A stretch of DNA of 64,000 nucleotides from positions 13,347 to 77,346 of the forward strand of contig JBIQHD010000022.1 of assembly GCA_044508835.1 (NCBI GenBank), given 5' to 3'. Position 1 is the stretch's first letter. Every line of letters starts with the position of its first letter. Below the pieces are notes generated by a model. It ran no database searches and was not told the DNA's origin. It saw nothing but the letters and a program-made list of their open reading frames with translations. The position numbers and the translations under genes were made by a program. This DNA is from JAKFDI01 sp044508835 (lineage in GTDB: Bacteria > Pseudomonadota > Gammaproteobacteria > Burkholderiales > Burkholderiaceae_C). This document shows positions 27,240 through 35,181 of this stretch, one piece after another.

Positions 27240-27847
27240 AGCCTGCTGCACCCCGCGGCAAGGCGGCGGGCGGCCCGCCGCGCGAAGTCCGCATCATCGG
27301 CGGCCGGTGGAAGCGCAGCAAGCTGCCGGTGCCCGACGCGCCCGGCCTGCGGCCCACGCCCGACCGCGTGCGCGAGACGCTGTTCAACTGGCTCGGCCAG
27401 GACCTCACCGGCTGGCGCTGCCTCGACGCCTTCGCCGGCAGCGGCGCGCTCGGCTTCGAGGCGGCCTCCCGCGGGGCGGGCGAGGTGGTGCTCGTCGAGC
27501 GCGAGGCGCAGCTCGTCAGGCTGCTGCAGGCGTCGCAGGCGCGCCTCGGGGCCGAGGCGGTGCGGGTGCAGGCGGGCGACGGCCTGTCGTTCATGCAGCG
27601 CGCGGCGCCGGGCACCTTCGACCTCGTGTTCCTGGACCCGCCGTTCGCGGCCGGCATCCACGAGCGGGCGCTGGCGGCGGCAGCCCCGCTGGTGGCGCCG
27701 CAGGGCGGTTGGGTCTACCTCGAAGCCGGCCAGGCGTTCGACGACGAGGCGCTGCGGCCCTGGGGCTTGGCCGTGCACCGCCACGCGCGCGCGGGCCAGG
27801 TGCACTCGCATCTGCTGCGGCGCAAGGCCGCGGCCGATGCGGCCTGA
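27236..27847 (+). CDS. rsmD: 16S rRNA (guanine966-N2)-methyltransferase
   Basis: SAM-dependent methyltransferase that modifies G966 of 16S rRNA. It is 203 residues. The N-terminal RIIGGRWKRSKL, the PTPDRVRETLFNWL block, the SAM-site LDAFAGSGALGFEAASRGA and the catalytic DPPF motif (VFLDPPFA) are all present. The start is GTG overlapping the hisF stop. In Burkholderiales I recall rsmD followed by coaD and a YfhL-type ferredoxin, as here; the unusual part is its direct coupling to hisF. Confidence 0.95.
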
Positions 27848-27892
27848 TCGGCGCCGCTACACTGCCCCGACCGATCTCGCCAGGAGTAGACC

Positions 27893-28396
27893 GTGACCAC
27901 CGCCAAGCGACTCACTGCCGTGTATCCCGGCACCTTCGACCCGATGACGCTCGGCCATGAAGACCTGATGCGCCGCGCCAGCAGCCTGTTCGAGCGGCTG
28001 ATCGTGGCGGTGGCCGCGGGCCACCACAAGCGCACCATGTTCTCGGTCGACGAGCGGCTCGAGCTCGCCCGGGCGCTGGCCGCCAAGTACCCCAACGTCG
28101 AGGTGGTGGCCTTCAGGGGCCTGCTGCGCGACTTCGTGGTGGCGCACGACGGCAAGGTGGTGGTGCGTGGCCTGCGCGCCGTGAGCGACTTCGAGTACGA
28201 GTTCCAGATGGCCGGCATGAACCGCCAGCTCATGCCCGAGGTCGAGACCCTGTTCCTCACGCCGAGCGACCAGTTCCAGTTCGTCTCGGGCACCTTCGTG
28301 CGCGAGATTGCCACCTTGGGCGGCGATGTCTCCAAGTTCGTGTCACCCTTGGTGCTCGACCGTTTGAAGCAGCGCGTCCAGGCCGTTTCCGACTGA
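27893..28396 (+). CDS. coaD: Phosphopantetheine adenylyltransferase
   Basis: Adds an AMP group to 4'-phosphopantetheine, the penultimate step of coenzyme A synthesis. It is 167 residues. The nucleotidyltransferase motif lies in YPGTFDPMTLGHEDL, with the HxGH-type histidine in TLGH. The ISSTxxR-equivalent block near the C-terminus reads FVSGTFVREIA. The start is GTG with AGGAG 6 bases upstream. A TACACT hexamer about 30 bases before the start is a possible -10 element. Confidence 0.96.
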   Translation: MTTAKRLTAVYPGTFDPMTLGHEDLMRRASSLFERLIVAVAAGHHKRTMFSVDERLELARALAAKYPNVEVVAFRGLLRDFVVAHDGKVVVRGLRAVSDFEYEFQMAGMNRQLMPEVETLFLTPSDQFQFVSGTFVREIATLGGDVSKFVSPLVLDRLKQRVQAVSD

Positions 28397-28420
28397 CCTG
28401 ACACGGCCGCTGAAAGCCGC

Positions 28421-28720
28421 ATGGCCCTTCTGATCACCGACGAGTGCATCAACTGCGACGTCTGCGAGCCGGAATGCCCCAACCAGGCCATTTCGCTCGG
28501 GCCGCAGATCTATGAGATCGACCCGTCGAAGTGCACCGAGTGCGTCGGCCACTTCGACGAGCCGCAGTGCGTGCAGGTGTGCCCGGTCGAGTGCATTCCG
28601 GTGAATCCGGCGCACGTCGAGTCGAACGAGTCGCTGTGGGCGAAGTACCGGCGGCTGCAGCAGGCGGCGGCCCAGGCCGCGGAGCCCCCGCCGCCGATGC
28701 CCGTCGACGAGCGCGCCTAG
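28421..28720 (+). CDS. YfhL-family 2x[4Fe-4S] ferredoxin
   Basis: A 99-residue ferredoxin with two [4Fe-4S] clusters. The first motif is CINCDVCEPECP and the second begins CTECVG, with an insert before CVQVCPVECI, a pattern typical of YfhL/Alvin-type ferredoxins. The C-terminus is proline-rich. The electron partner is unknown. It begins 25 bases after coaD, the usual neighbour. Its stop overlaps the stop of the convergent DUF4124 gene by four bases. Confidence 0.94.
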   Translation: MALLITDECINCDVCEPECPNQAISLGPQIYEIDPSKCTECVGHFDEPQCVQVCPVECIPVNPAHVESNESLWAKYRRLQQAAAQAAEPPPPMPVDERA

Positions 28721-29148
28721 AACGCCTGGCGCGTGCCGGCGGCGGGCCGCAGCACGACCGCGCCCGATGCCTTCTGCGTCTTCTTCGGCGCCTTCTTCGA
28801 TGGGCGGAACAGGCGCGGCTTGTGCGCCGGCTCGTCGCCGCCGCGCGGGTCGGCCTTGCGCTTGGGCTGGGTGAGCGCGGCCGCCTGTTTCGGCGTGCGC
28901 GCGGCTTCCTCGGCCCGGCGCGCGCGTTCCATGTCGTCGGCCAGGCGCCGGTCCTGCTCGGCCACGCGCCGCGCCTCGGCCTGGCGCTCCTCGGAAGGCG
29001 GCGCCGTCGTCTCGACCACGGTGCCGCCGGCGCACGGCGTCTGCGAGAACACCCGCCCGTCGGGGCCGCAGCGGTAGATCGGGCCGGCGGCAGCCGCGCC
29101 GCCCGCCAGGGCGCACAGCACGGTGGACACGAGCAGGGCGCGGATCAC
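28717..29148 (-). CDS. DUF4124 domain-containing exported protein
   Basis: A 143-residue exported protein of unknown function. A Sec signal peptide (to about residue 21) is followed by a short DUF4124-like motif, IYRCGPDGRVFSQTPC. The rest is charged and low in complexity: a Glu/Arg-rich coiled-coil stretch (about 50-90) and a Lys/Pro-rich tail. The start is GTG overlapping the pth stop (GTGA) on the same strand, so it is probably translated with pth. The function is not recognisable. Confidence 0.75.
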   Translation of the reverse strand: MIRALLVSTVLCALAGGAAAAGPIYRCGPDGRVFSQTPCAGGTVVETTAPPSEERQAEARRVAEQDRRLADDMERARRAEEAARTPKQAAALTQPKRKADPRGGDEPAHKPRLFRPSKKAPKKTQKASGAVVLRPAAGTRQAF

Positions 29149-29783
29149 GGCTTCTTCTCCCCGGCGCCGGCCGCGGCCGGCCGCGCCGGCTTGGGCCGGG
29201 GCGGCTTGGCGTGCACCTTCATCATGGCGCGCTCCATGTCGCCGGCCAGCAGCAGGTCGATGCCGGCGAGCGACTGCTCGATGGATTGGTCGATGAGCTC
29301 GCGCTCGGCGAGCGGCGGCTTGCGCAGCACGTAGTGGATGACCTCGGCCTTCACGCCGGGATGGCCGATGCCCAGCCGCAGCCGCCAGAAGTCCGCGCTG
29401 CCCAGCTGCGCCTGGATGTCCTTGAGGCCGTTGTGCCCGGCGTGGCTGCCGCCGCGCTTGAGCTTGGCCTGGCCCGGCAGCAGGTCGAGCTCGTCGTGGA
29501 CGACGAGGATCTCGTCGGGCGCGATCTTGAAGAAGCGCGCCAGCGCCGCGACCGACTTGCCCGACAGGTTCATGAAGGTCATCGGCTCGAGCAGCCAGAC
29601 CGGCCCGTCGATGCCCGGCCGCGGGCGGTTCACGCGCGCCACCAGGCCGAAGTAGCTGCGCTCGGGCACCAGCGAGGCGCCGAGCAGGCGGGCCAGCCCG
29701 TCGATCCACCAGAACCCGGCGTTGTGCCGCGTGGCCTCGTATTCCGGCCCGGGGTTGCCCAGGCCCACCAGCAATCGAATCAT
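29145..29783 (-). CDS. pth: Peptidyl-tRNA hydrolase
   Basis: Releases peptides from peptidyl-tRNAs that drop off ribosomes. The catalytic core is typical: LLVGLGNPGPEY, TRHNAGFW with the catalytic His, and HDELDLLPG. At 212 residues it is longer than E. coli Pth (194) because of a basic, proline- and alanine-rich tail after about residue 190. The start MIRLLVG is preferred over an ATG 36 bases upstream. It lies downstream of rplY and prs on the minus strand, as in related genomes, but a strong terminator separates it from rplY. Confidence 0.96.
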   Translation of the reverse strand: MIRLLVGLGNPGPEYEATRHNAGFWWIDGLARLLGASLVPERSYFGLVARVNRPRPGIDGPVWLLEPMTFMNLSGKSVAALARFFKIAPDEILVVHDELDLLPGQAKLKRGGSHAGHNGLKDIQAQLGSADFWRLRLGIGHPGVKAEVIHYVLRKPPLAERELIDQSIEQSLAGIDLLLAGDMERAMMKVHAKPPRPKPARPAAAGAGEKKP

Positions 29784-29845
29784 GGCGAGATTATCGAGGG
29801 CCGCTCCCGGCGCACCCATCGCACCGACGGGCGGGCGCCGCCAAT

Positions 29846-29869
29846 GAAAAACCCCGCCGAAGCGGGGTT
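29846..29869 (-). terminator. Rho-independent terminator after rplY
   Basis: On the minus strand the stem AACCCCGC / GCGGGGTT (8 base pairs) encloses a TTCG tetraloop and is followed by a run of five T. It lies 20 bases after the rplY stop. This is the clearest intrinsic terminator in the window. Confidence 0.88.
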
Positions 29870-29889
29870 GCGGCAGCGGTCCCGAAGGA

Positions 29890-30534
29890 TCACTTCTTGT
29901 TCTGCTTCTCGGACTTCTTGCCCTTGGCGGCCGGGGCCGGGGCGGCGGCGACCACCGGGGTGATCTCCTCTTCCTCGGCGGCTTGCGCCGACACCGACAC
30001 GATCACCGGGTTCGGCTTGCCGTGGGTCACGACCTTGGTGCCGGCCGGCAGCGTGATGTCGCTCACGTGCAGCGACTGGCCGCGTGCCAGGTTGCCGAGG
30101 TCGACCTCGATGAACTCGGGCAGCTGCGAGGCCAGGCACTCGAGCAGCAGGTCGGTGGCCACGTGGTTGACCAGGCACTTGTCGACCTTCACGGCCGGCG
30201 AGTTCTCCTCGTTCGCGAAGCGCAGCGGCACCTTCTTGGTGACGCGGGTGGTGGCGTCCACGCGCTGGAAGTCGACGTGCAGCACCAGCGGCTTGAACGG
30301 GTGGAACTGGTAGTCGCGCAGCAGCACCTGCTGGGTCTTGCCGCCGAGCTCCATCTCGAGCAGCGACGAGTGGAAGGCTTCCTTCTTCAGCGCGAAGAAG
30401 AGCGCGTTGTGGTCGAGCTCGATCATGGCGGGCTCGCCGGCGCCGTAGACGATGCCGGGCACCTTGCCGGCATTGCGCAGGCGGCGGCTCGCTCCGGTCC
30501 CCTGCAACGTGCGCTCGTAAGCGACGAATTTCAT
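29890..30534 (-). CDS. rplY: Ribosomal protein bL25 (Ctc/TL5 long form)
   Basis: 5S rRNA-binding protein of the large ribosomal subunit. The 214-residue protein is the long Ctc form: an N-terminal bL25 domain (about 1-95, with GTGASRRLRNAGKVPGIVYG) and a C-terminal TL5 beta domain (about 100-185). The tail is alanine- and lysine-rich. A GGAG ribosome site lies about 8 bases upstream of the ATG. It is downstream of prs across a 103-base gap holding three hairpins, and ends in a strong terminator. Confidence 0.95.
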   Translation of the reverse strand: MKFVAYERTLQGTGASRRLRNAGKVPGIVYGAGEPAMIELDHNALFFALKKEAFHSSLLEMELGGKTQQVLLRDYQFHPFKPLVLHVDFQRVDATTRVTKKVPLRFANEENSPAVKVDKCLVNHVATDLLLECLASQLPEFIEVDLGNLARGQSLHVSDITLPAGTKVVTHGKPNPVIVSVSAQAAEEEEITPVVAAAPAPAAKGKKSEKQNKK

Positions 30535-30553
30535 TTGACACTCCAGAAGTGGT

Positions 30554-30627
30554 GAAGCACCCGCGACCAGGTGCTTCGGGAAAAGAGGGCGAGGCCCTCC
30601 GGCTGAGGAGGGCTCCGCAAGGAGCCC
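30554..30627 (-). other. Three consecutive hairpins in the prs-rplY intergenic region
   Basis: The gap between prs and rplY holds three perfect hairpins: GAAGCACC/GGTGCTTC (30554-30561 with 30570-30577), GAGGGC/GCCCTC (about 30585-30599) and GGGCTCC/GGAGCCC closed by a GCAA loop (30610-30616 with 30621-30627). None is followed by a T-run on the minus strand. The one nearest rplY lies about 20 bases before its start. They may set relative expression of prs and rplY or mark an RNA processing site. Confidence 0.55.
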
Positions 30628-30637
30628 GCTCTCGTAC

Positions 30638-31600
30638 TCAAAAGTTCGCGTTCTGCTCCGCGAACAGCGACGTCACCGACTCGCCGTCGGAAATGCGGCG
30701 GATCGTCTCGGCGAACAGGAAGGCGACCGACAGCTGGCGCACCTTCGAGCAGCCGCGGCTCGCGTCGCTCAGGGGAATGGTGTTGGTGATGACGACCTCG
30801 TCGAGCGCCGACTTCTCGATGCGCTCGATCGCCGGGCCGGAGAACACCGCGTGCGTGCAGTAGGCGTAGACGCTCTTGGCGCCGCGCTCCTTCAGCACCT
30901 CGGCCGCCTTCACCAGCGTGCCGGCGGTGTCGATCATGTCGTCCATGATGACGCAGTTGCGCCCGTCGATGTCGCCGATGACGTGCATGACCTCGGACAC
31001 GTTGGCCTTGGGGCGCCGCTTGTCGATGATGGCCAGCTCGCAGCCGAGCTGCTTGGCGAGAGCCCGCGCGCGCACCACGCCGCCCACGTCGGGCGAGACG
31101 ACCACCAGGTCGTTGTAGCGCTTGCTCTGCAGGTCGGACAGCAGCACCGGCGACGCGTAGATGTTGTCGACCGGGATGTTGAAGAAGCCCTGGATCTGGT
31201 CGGCGTGCAGGTCCATCGTCAGCAGGCGCTCGACGCCCACGGCCTCGAGCATGTTGGCGACGACCTTGGCGCTGATGGGCACGCGCGTGGAGCGCGGGCG
31301 GCGGTCCTGGCGGGCATAGCCGAAGTACGGGATCACCCCGGTGACGCGCCGGGCCGAGGCGCGCTTGAGCGCGTCGACCATGATGCACATCTCCATCAGG
31401 TTCTCGTTCGTCGGCGCGCAGGTGGGCTGCACGACGAAGATGTCGCGCGCGCGCACGTTCTGCTGGATCTCGATGTCGACTTCGCCGTCGGAGAAGCGGC
31501 CCACCCGGGCGCGGCCGAGTTCGATGCCGAGATGCGTGGCGATTTCGCGGGCCAGCGCCGGATTGGCGTTGCCGGTGAAAAGCACGGTGTTGAAGAGCAC
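30638..31600 (-). CDS. prs: Ribose-phosphate pyrophosphokinase
   Basis: Makes PRPP from ribose 5-phosphate and ATP for purine, pyrimidine, histidine and NAD synthesis. It is 320 residues. Conserved features are FTGNANPALA, the PYFGYARQDRR ATP-binding block and the PRPP loop VIMDDMIDTAGT. I chose a GTG start because a perfect GGAGGA lies just upstream; a longer reading from 31672 has no family similarity. PRPP is the substrate for HisG, encoded 9 kb away in this window. tRNA-Gln lies upstream on the same strand. Confidence 0.96.
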   Translation of the reverse strand: MLFNTVLFTGNANPALAREIATHLGIELGRARVGRFSDGEVDIEIQQNVRARDIFVVQPTCAPTNENLMEMCIMVDALKRASARRVTGVIPYFGYARQDRRPRSTRVPISAKVVANMLEAVGVERLLTMDLHADQIQGFFNIPVDNIYASPVLLSDLQSKRYNDLVVVSPDVGGVVRARALAKQLGCELAIIDKRRPKANVSEVMHVIGDIDGRNCVIMDDMIDTAGTLVKAAEVLKERGAKSVYAYCTHAVFSGPAIERIEKSALDEVVITNTIPLSDASRGCSKVRQLSVAFLFAETIRRISDGESVTSLFAEQNANF

Positions 31601-31708
31601 GTTTCCTCCGTCGAGGCTTGCGGGCCGCCCCGCGAGCCCTTCGATCCAGCCCCGGGGTGTGCCGGAGTTCACTGCGGGCGCCGCCGACCGACGGGCTTCA
31701 GAAAGATT

Positions 31709-31785
31709 TGGCAGGGGAGGAAGGACTCGAACCCTCGCATGTCGGAATCAAAATCCGATGCCTTAACCAACTTGGCGACTCCCCT
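31709..31785 (-). tRNA. tRNA-Gln(UUG)
   Basis: A 77-base tRNA including an encoded CCA end. The acceptor stem AGGGGAG pairs fully with CTCCCCT. The anticodon stem TCGGA/TCCGA holds the loop TTTTGAT with anticodon TTG. The T-arm GAGGG-TTCGAGT-CCTTC is standard apart from a wobble pair. Its place between ispE and prs is conserved in betaproteobacteria, and transcription is probably joint with them. Confidence 0.96.
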
Positions 31786-31815
31786 ACACCGGTCGGCCGC
31801 TTGCGCGGCCCACCT

Positions 31816-32739
31816 TCAAACTCGCTCGTCCGAGGCCCACCCGGCCAGCGGATGGATCTCGAGACTGCGGCACATCCTGCCCACCCATCCCGCCGGAAGC
31901 TCCGGCGGCCATGTCGCCTCGGGGGGGCCTTCGATGCCGCTGTCCTCTCTTGCGTTGACCTTTGCGTTGACCTTTGCGTTGACCTTTGCGCCGACCCTGG
32001 CGAAGACCGCGCTGCCCGAACCCGTCATCCGGCTGTTGCCGAAACGCGCCGCGACCAGGGAAAGCGCCTCGCTCACCTCGGGGCAGCAACTCTCGGCGCT
32101 CGGCTGCAAATCGTTGCGGCCAAAGCCGAAGTCGCTCGCAAGAAAGCCCGCAAGTGTAGCAGCTTCGGTATTCCTGACCAACAGCGGGCTCTCGAAAATG
32201 GCGCGGGTCTCGAGGGTTGCGGCAGGTTTCACGACGGCGAAACGCTGCGGCGGCAGCTCGATGGGCGTGAGGCGCTCGCCGATGCCCTCGACGAAGGCGT
32301 TGCGCCCGCCGAGGAAGAAGGGCACGTCGGCACCGAGCGCGAGGCCGAGCGGCAGGAGCCGCGACAGCGGCCAGTCCAGCCCCCACAGGCGGTTCAGCGC
32401 CAGCAGGGTCGAGGCGGCGTCGGAGCTGCCGCCGCCCATGCCGGCGCCCCAGGGCACCTGCTTGTCGATGGAGATGTCGGCGCCGAGCGGGCAGCCGGCC
32501 GCCTGCTGCAGCGCCCGGGCGGCGCGCAGGCACAGGTCGTCGGCGGGCAGCGCGGCCGCGAGGTCGTGGCGGGCGAGGCGGCCGTCGCCGCGGCGCTCGA
32601 AGTGCAGGGTGTCGCACCAGTCGATCAGCACGAAGGCCGACTGCAGCAGGTGGTAGCCGTCGGCGCGCCGGCCGATCACGTGCAGGAACAGGTTCAGCTT
32701 CGCCGGGGCCGGCACGTCGTGGAGGGCCTGCAGCGTCAT
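31816..32739 (-). CDS. ispE: 4-diphosphocytidyl-2-C-methyl-D-erythritol kinase
   Basis: GHMP-family kinase that phosphorylates CDP-methylerythritol in the MEP isoprenoid pathway. It is 307 residues. The start region PAPAKLNLFLHVIGRRADGYH, the ATP loop VPWGAGMGGGSSDAAS and the C-terminal MTGSGSAVFA motif are intact. After that motif the protein carries an unusual insert with three tandem copies of AKVN, encoded by a 12-base repeat, before the normal end region. It overlaps lolB by 4 bases (ATGA). Confidence 0.95.
   Translation of the reverse strand: MTLQALHDVPAPAKLNLFLHVIGRRADGYHLLQSAFVLIDWCDTLHFERRGDGRLARHDLAAALPADDLCLRAARALQQAAGCPLGADISIDKQVPWGAGMGGGSSDAASTLLALNRLWGLDWPLSRLLPLGLALGADVPFFLGGRNAFVEGIGERLTPIELPPQRFAVVKPAATLETRAIFESPLLVRNTEAATLAGFLASDFGFGRNDLQPSAESCCPEVSEALSLVAARFGNSRMTGSGSAVFARVGAKVNAKVNAKVNAREDSGIEGPPEATWPPELPAGWVGRMCRSLEIHPLAGWASDERV
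31949..31996 (-). repeat. 12-base tandem repeat inside ispE
   Basis: Four tandem units of TTTGCGTTGACC (plus-strand reading); the middle two are perfect and the outer two carry small changes. On the coding strand they give the peptide repeat AKVN in frame, so copy-number changes do not shift the frame. The repeat lies in a surface region between the GHMP glycine motif and the C-terminal helix of IspE. Confidence 0.9.
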
Positions 32740-33278
32740 GGCCGGTCCACCCGGGCGCGCACCGTGACGGCCGGCGGCTGCGCGCGGCGCGCGACGATGG
32801 CGGCATCGTCGAAGCGGGAGAGGTCGACCGTCCAGCCGAGCTGCGAGAACCCGCGCTCGGTGGGCGGCGCCGGCGGCGCGCTCGGCGCGCCCGGCCAGGG
32901 CCGGCCGCGCAGCCAGTCGAACAGCGCGGCCACGGGCAGGCTTTCGCCCAGCACGTCGCGCGTCAGGTCGTCGAGCGTGGCGAACCGCGCCTCGCCCTGC
33001 GGCGTGACGAGCGCCACCAGGCCCGGCGCCCAGCGGGCCTGCGCCAGCGTGGTGCCCAGCGGCGTGCTGAGGTCGAGCCGGCCGCGCTGCGGGTCGCCGC
33101 GCAGCTCGAACGCGGCGGTCATCGACGTCGCGTCGGCCGCGGCGTGCGCTTCCACGCGCACCGACAGGCGCCCGGACAGCGTGTCGCCGCCGTAGGCATC
33201 GGGCGGCGGCACCGTCGCGCAGCCCGCCAGCATCGACAGCGCCGCCGCCGCGGCGCCCAGGAGGCCGCGCGGGCTCAC
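32736..33278 (-). CDS. lolB: LolB-like outer-membrane lipoprotein insertion factor
   Basis: Receives lipoproteins from LolA and inserts them into the outer membrane. It is a 180-residue protein with lipobox LAGC near residue 19 and a LolB-like beta body (GRLSVRVEAH..., FELRGDPQRGRLDLSTPLG, LRGRPWPG). The start is GTG overlapping the stop of the TPR gene (GTGA). Context supports the name: TPR-lolB-ispE-tRNA-Gln-prs is a conserved order. Sequence divergence from E. coli LolB is large, as usual. Confidence 0.9.
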   Translation of the reverse strand: MSPRGLLGAAAAALSMLAGCATVPPPDAYGGDTLSGRLSVRVEAHAAADATSMTAAFELRGDPQRGRLDLSTPLGTTLAQARWAPGLVALVTPQGEARFATLDDLTRDVLGESLPVAALFDWLRGRPWPGAPSAPPAPPTERGFSQLGWTVDLSRFDDAAIVARRAQPPAVTVRARVDRP

Positions 33279-35059
33279 AGGTCGTCGACCCGCAGGCGGG
33301 CGAGGGTCTCGCGCAGCACCTCGTTGGTGGCGTCGCGCGTGCGGGCCTCGCGCCAGACGCGGCGCGCTTCCTCCTGCTGGCCGCTGACCCACAGCACCTC
33401 GCCGAGGTGCGCGGCGATCTCGGGGTCGGGCCGCGAGCGGTAGGCGGCGCGCAGGTGGCGCAGCGCCTCGTCGCGGTTGCCCATGCGGTACTCGACCCAG
33501 CCGAGGCTGTCGGTGATGAAGGGCTCGCCGGGCGAGAGCTCCAGCGCCTTCAGGATCAGCGCCTTGGCCTCGGGCAGGCGCATGTTGCGGTCGGCGAGCG
33601 AGTAGCCGAGGGCGTTGTGCGCATGGAAGTGGTCCGGCTCGAGCTCGATCACGCGCCGCAGCAGGCGCTCCATCTCGTCGATGCGGTCGAGCTTCTCGGC
33701 CACCATCGACTGCTCGTAGAGCAGGCCCGCGTCGTCGGGCGAGCGCTCGACGGCGGCGGCCAGCACGTCGTAGGCGGCCTGCCACTGCTTCATCTCGCGC
33801 AGCAGGCCGACCTCGGCCAGCGCCTTGGTGCGCGCGTCGCCGGGGCGGCGCTCGGGCACCTTGCGGATCAGCTCGCGCGCCTCGTCGAGCCGGCCCTTGC
33901 GCGCCATCAGCGAGGCGCGGCGGGCCTGCACCTGGATGGCCTGCGACGCGTCGTCGATCCGGGCGAGCCAGGCCTCGGCCGCCGCATCGTCCTGCTGCTG
34001 CTCGGCGGCCTGCGCGAGCATCAGCCAGGCCTGGGTCAGGCCCTGCTCGCGCGCGGCGGCGAGCGCGGCGCGGGCGGGCGACTCGGTGTCGGCGGGCGTG
34101 GCCGCCTCCTGCGCCTGCGCCAGCTCGACGTAGCGCTGCAGCGCCTGCGTGGCCTGCGCCGGGCGGCGCATCTCGAGGTGCAGGGCGCCGAGCGTCAGCC
34201 AGGCCGAGGCCGTGTCGGGCGCGGCGGCGGTCACGGCTTCGAGCTGCGCCTGCGCGTCGGCATAGCGTTGCGAGCCGGTGAGCACGCGCGCGTACAGCGA
34301 GCGCACCGCGTTGCTCGCCGGGGCGGCCTGCAGGTGGGCCGTGACGAGCGCCTCGGCCGTCGGGTCCTCGCCCATCAGCTCGAGCGCCAGCAGCGCCGGG
34401 CCTTCGCTGGCCGGGTCGAGGGCATGCGCCTCGCGGGCGAGCCGGTGCGCGCGCGGCACGTCGCCCGCGGCCAGCCAGGCGCGCCCCTGCGCCACCGTCA
34501 CCGCCACCCGCGTGGCGGGCGATTCGGCGTAGGGCCGCAGCACGTCCTCGACGAGCTGCGCCGCCGCGCGGCGGTCGGGGCTGCGCGCGAAGAAGCGCGG
34601 CAGGTTGGCGATGAGGGCGCCGCGCTCGGCGGCGGGCGTGAGCTCGATCATCGAGCGCAGCGGCTCCACCGTCTCCGGCAGGCGGTTCAGCGCGGCGAGC
34701 AACTGCACGAGGTAGCGGTGCGCGCCGAGGGAGGACGGCACCGCCTCGCGCCAGGCCCGGACGGCGGCGAGCGCCTGCTCGCCGGCGCGGGCCTGCAGCG
34801 CGATCTCGGTCGCGCGCTGGAACAGGGCTTCGTCCTTCGTGCGGTGGGCCGCGGCCAGCATCACCTGGTAGGCCGTACCGGCATCGCCCTCGCGCAGGCC
34901 GATCTCGCCGATCAGCAGCTGATAGAACAGCGGCGCGTCGAGCTCGGAGTTCGTCACCGGTGCCGCGTCGGCCGCGTGCGCCGCCGGGAGCTGCGCCCCC
35001 ATGAGCACCGCCGCCGCGAGGGCCAGCGCTCGTGCGCCTTGGGGAAAGCCAGCTGGCAT
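33275..35059 (-). CDS. Exported tetratricopeptide-repeat protein
   Basis: A 594-residue periplasmic or envelope-associated TPR protein. A Sec signal peptide ends near AAHAADAAP. TPR-like helical pairs cover most of the chain, best seen in the C-terminal half: NALGYSLADRNMRLPEAKALI and DSLGWVEYRMGNRDEALRHL. It is the first gene of the TPR-lolB-ispE group and overlaps lolB by 4 bases. A scaffold role in outer-membrane lipoprotein assembly is suggested by context only. I chose the ATG that begins the signal peptide. Confidence 0.88.
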   Translation of the reverse strand: MPAGFPQGARALALAAAVLMGAQLPAAHAADAAPVTNSELDAPLFYQLLIGEIGLREGDAGTAYQVMLAAAHRTKDEALFQRATEIALQARAGEQALAAVRAWREAVPSSLGAHRYLVQLLAALNRLPETVEPLRSMIELTPAAERGALIANLPRFFARSPDRRAAAQLVEDVLRPYAESPATRVAVTVAQGRAWLAAGDVPRAHRLAREAHALDPASEGPALLALELMGEDPTAEALVTAHLQAAPASNAVRSLYARVLTGSQRYADAQAQLEAVTAAAPDTASAWLTLGALHLEMRRPAQATQALQRYVELAQAQEAATPADTESPARAALAAAREQGLTQAWLMLAQAAEQQQDDAAAEAWLARIDDASQAIQVQARRASLMARKGRLDEARELIRKVPERRPGDARTKALAEVGLLREMKQWQAAYDVLAAAVERSPDDAGLLYEQSMVAEKLDRIDEMERLLRRVIELEPDHFHAHNALGYSLADRNMRLPEAKALILKALELSPGEPFITDSLGWVEYRMGNRDEALRHLRAAYRSRPDPEIAAHLGEVLWVSGQQEEARRVWREARTRDATNEVLRETLARLRVDDL

Positions 35060-35168
35060 CAGGACCACTCCTCGAAGTCGAAGGATTCTAGTGTCGCGTC
35101 CCCGGCGGGCGCGGCGTGCGGCCCGGGCCGGCGGGCGCCCGAAGAGCGATGGAGTCGCCACCGCTCGC

Positions 35169-35174
35169 GATAAT
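35169..35174 (+). promoter_or_regulatory. Putative -10 element (GATAAT) before mutM
   Basis: GATAAT ends 7 bases before the mutM ATG, so the predicted transcript would start at or within a base of the start codon. This would make the mutM mRNA leaderless. No clear -35 is seen. Confidence 0.4.
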
Positions 35175-35181
35175 TCCCTGC

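Noticed and set aside
31949..31996. The tandem repeat as a possible CRISPR fragment
   Set aside because: Units are 12 bases with no spacers and encode an in-frame peptide repeat; no cas gene is present.
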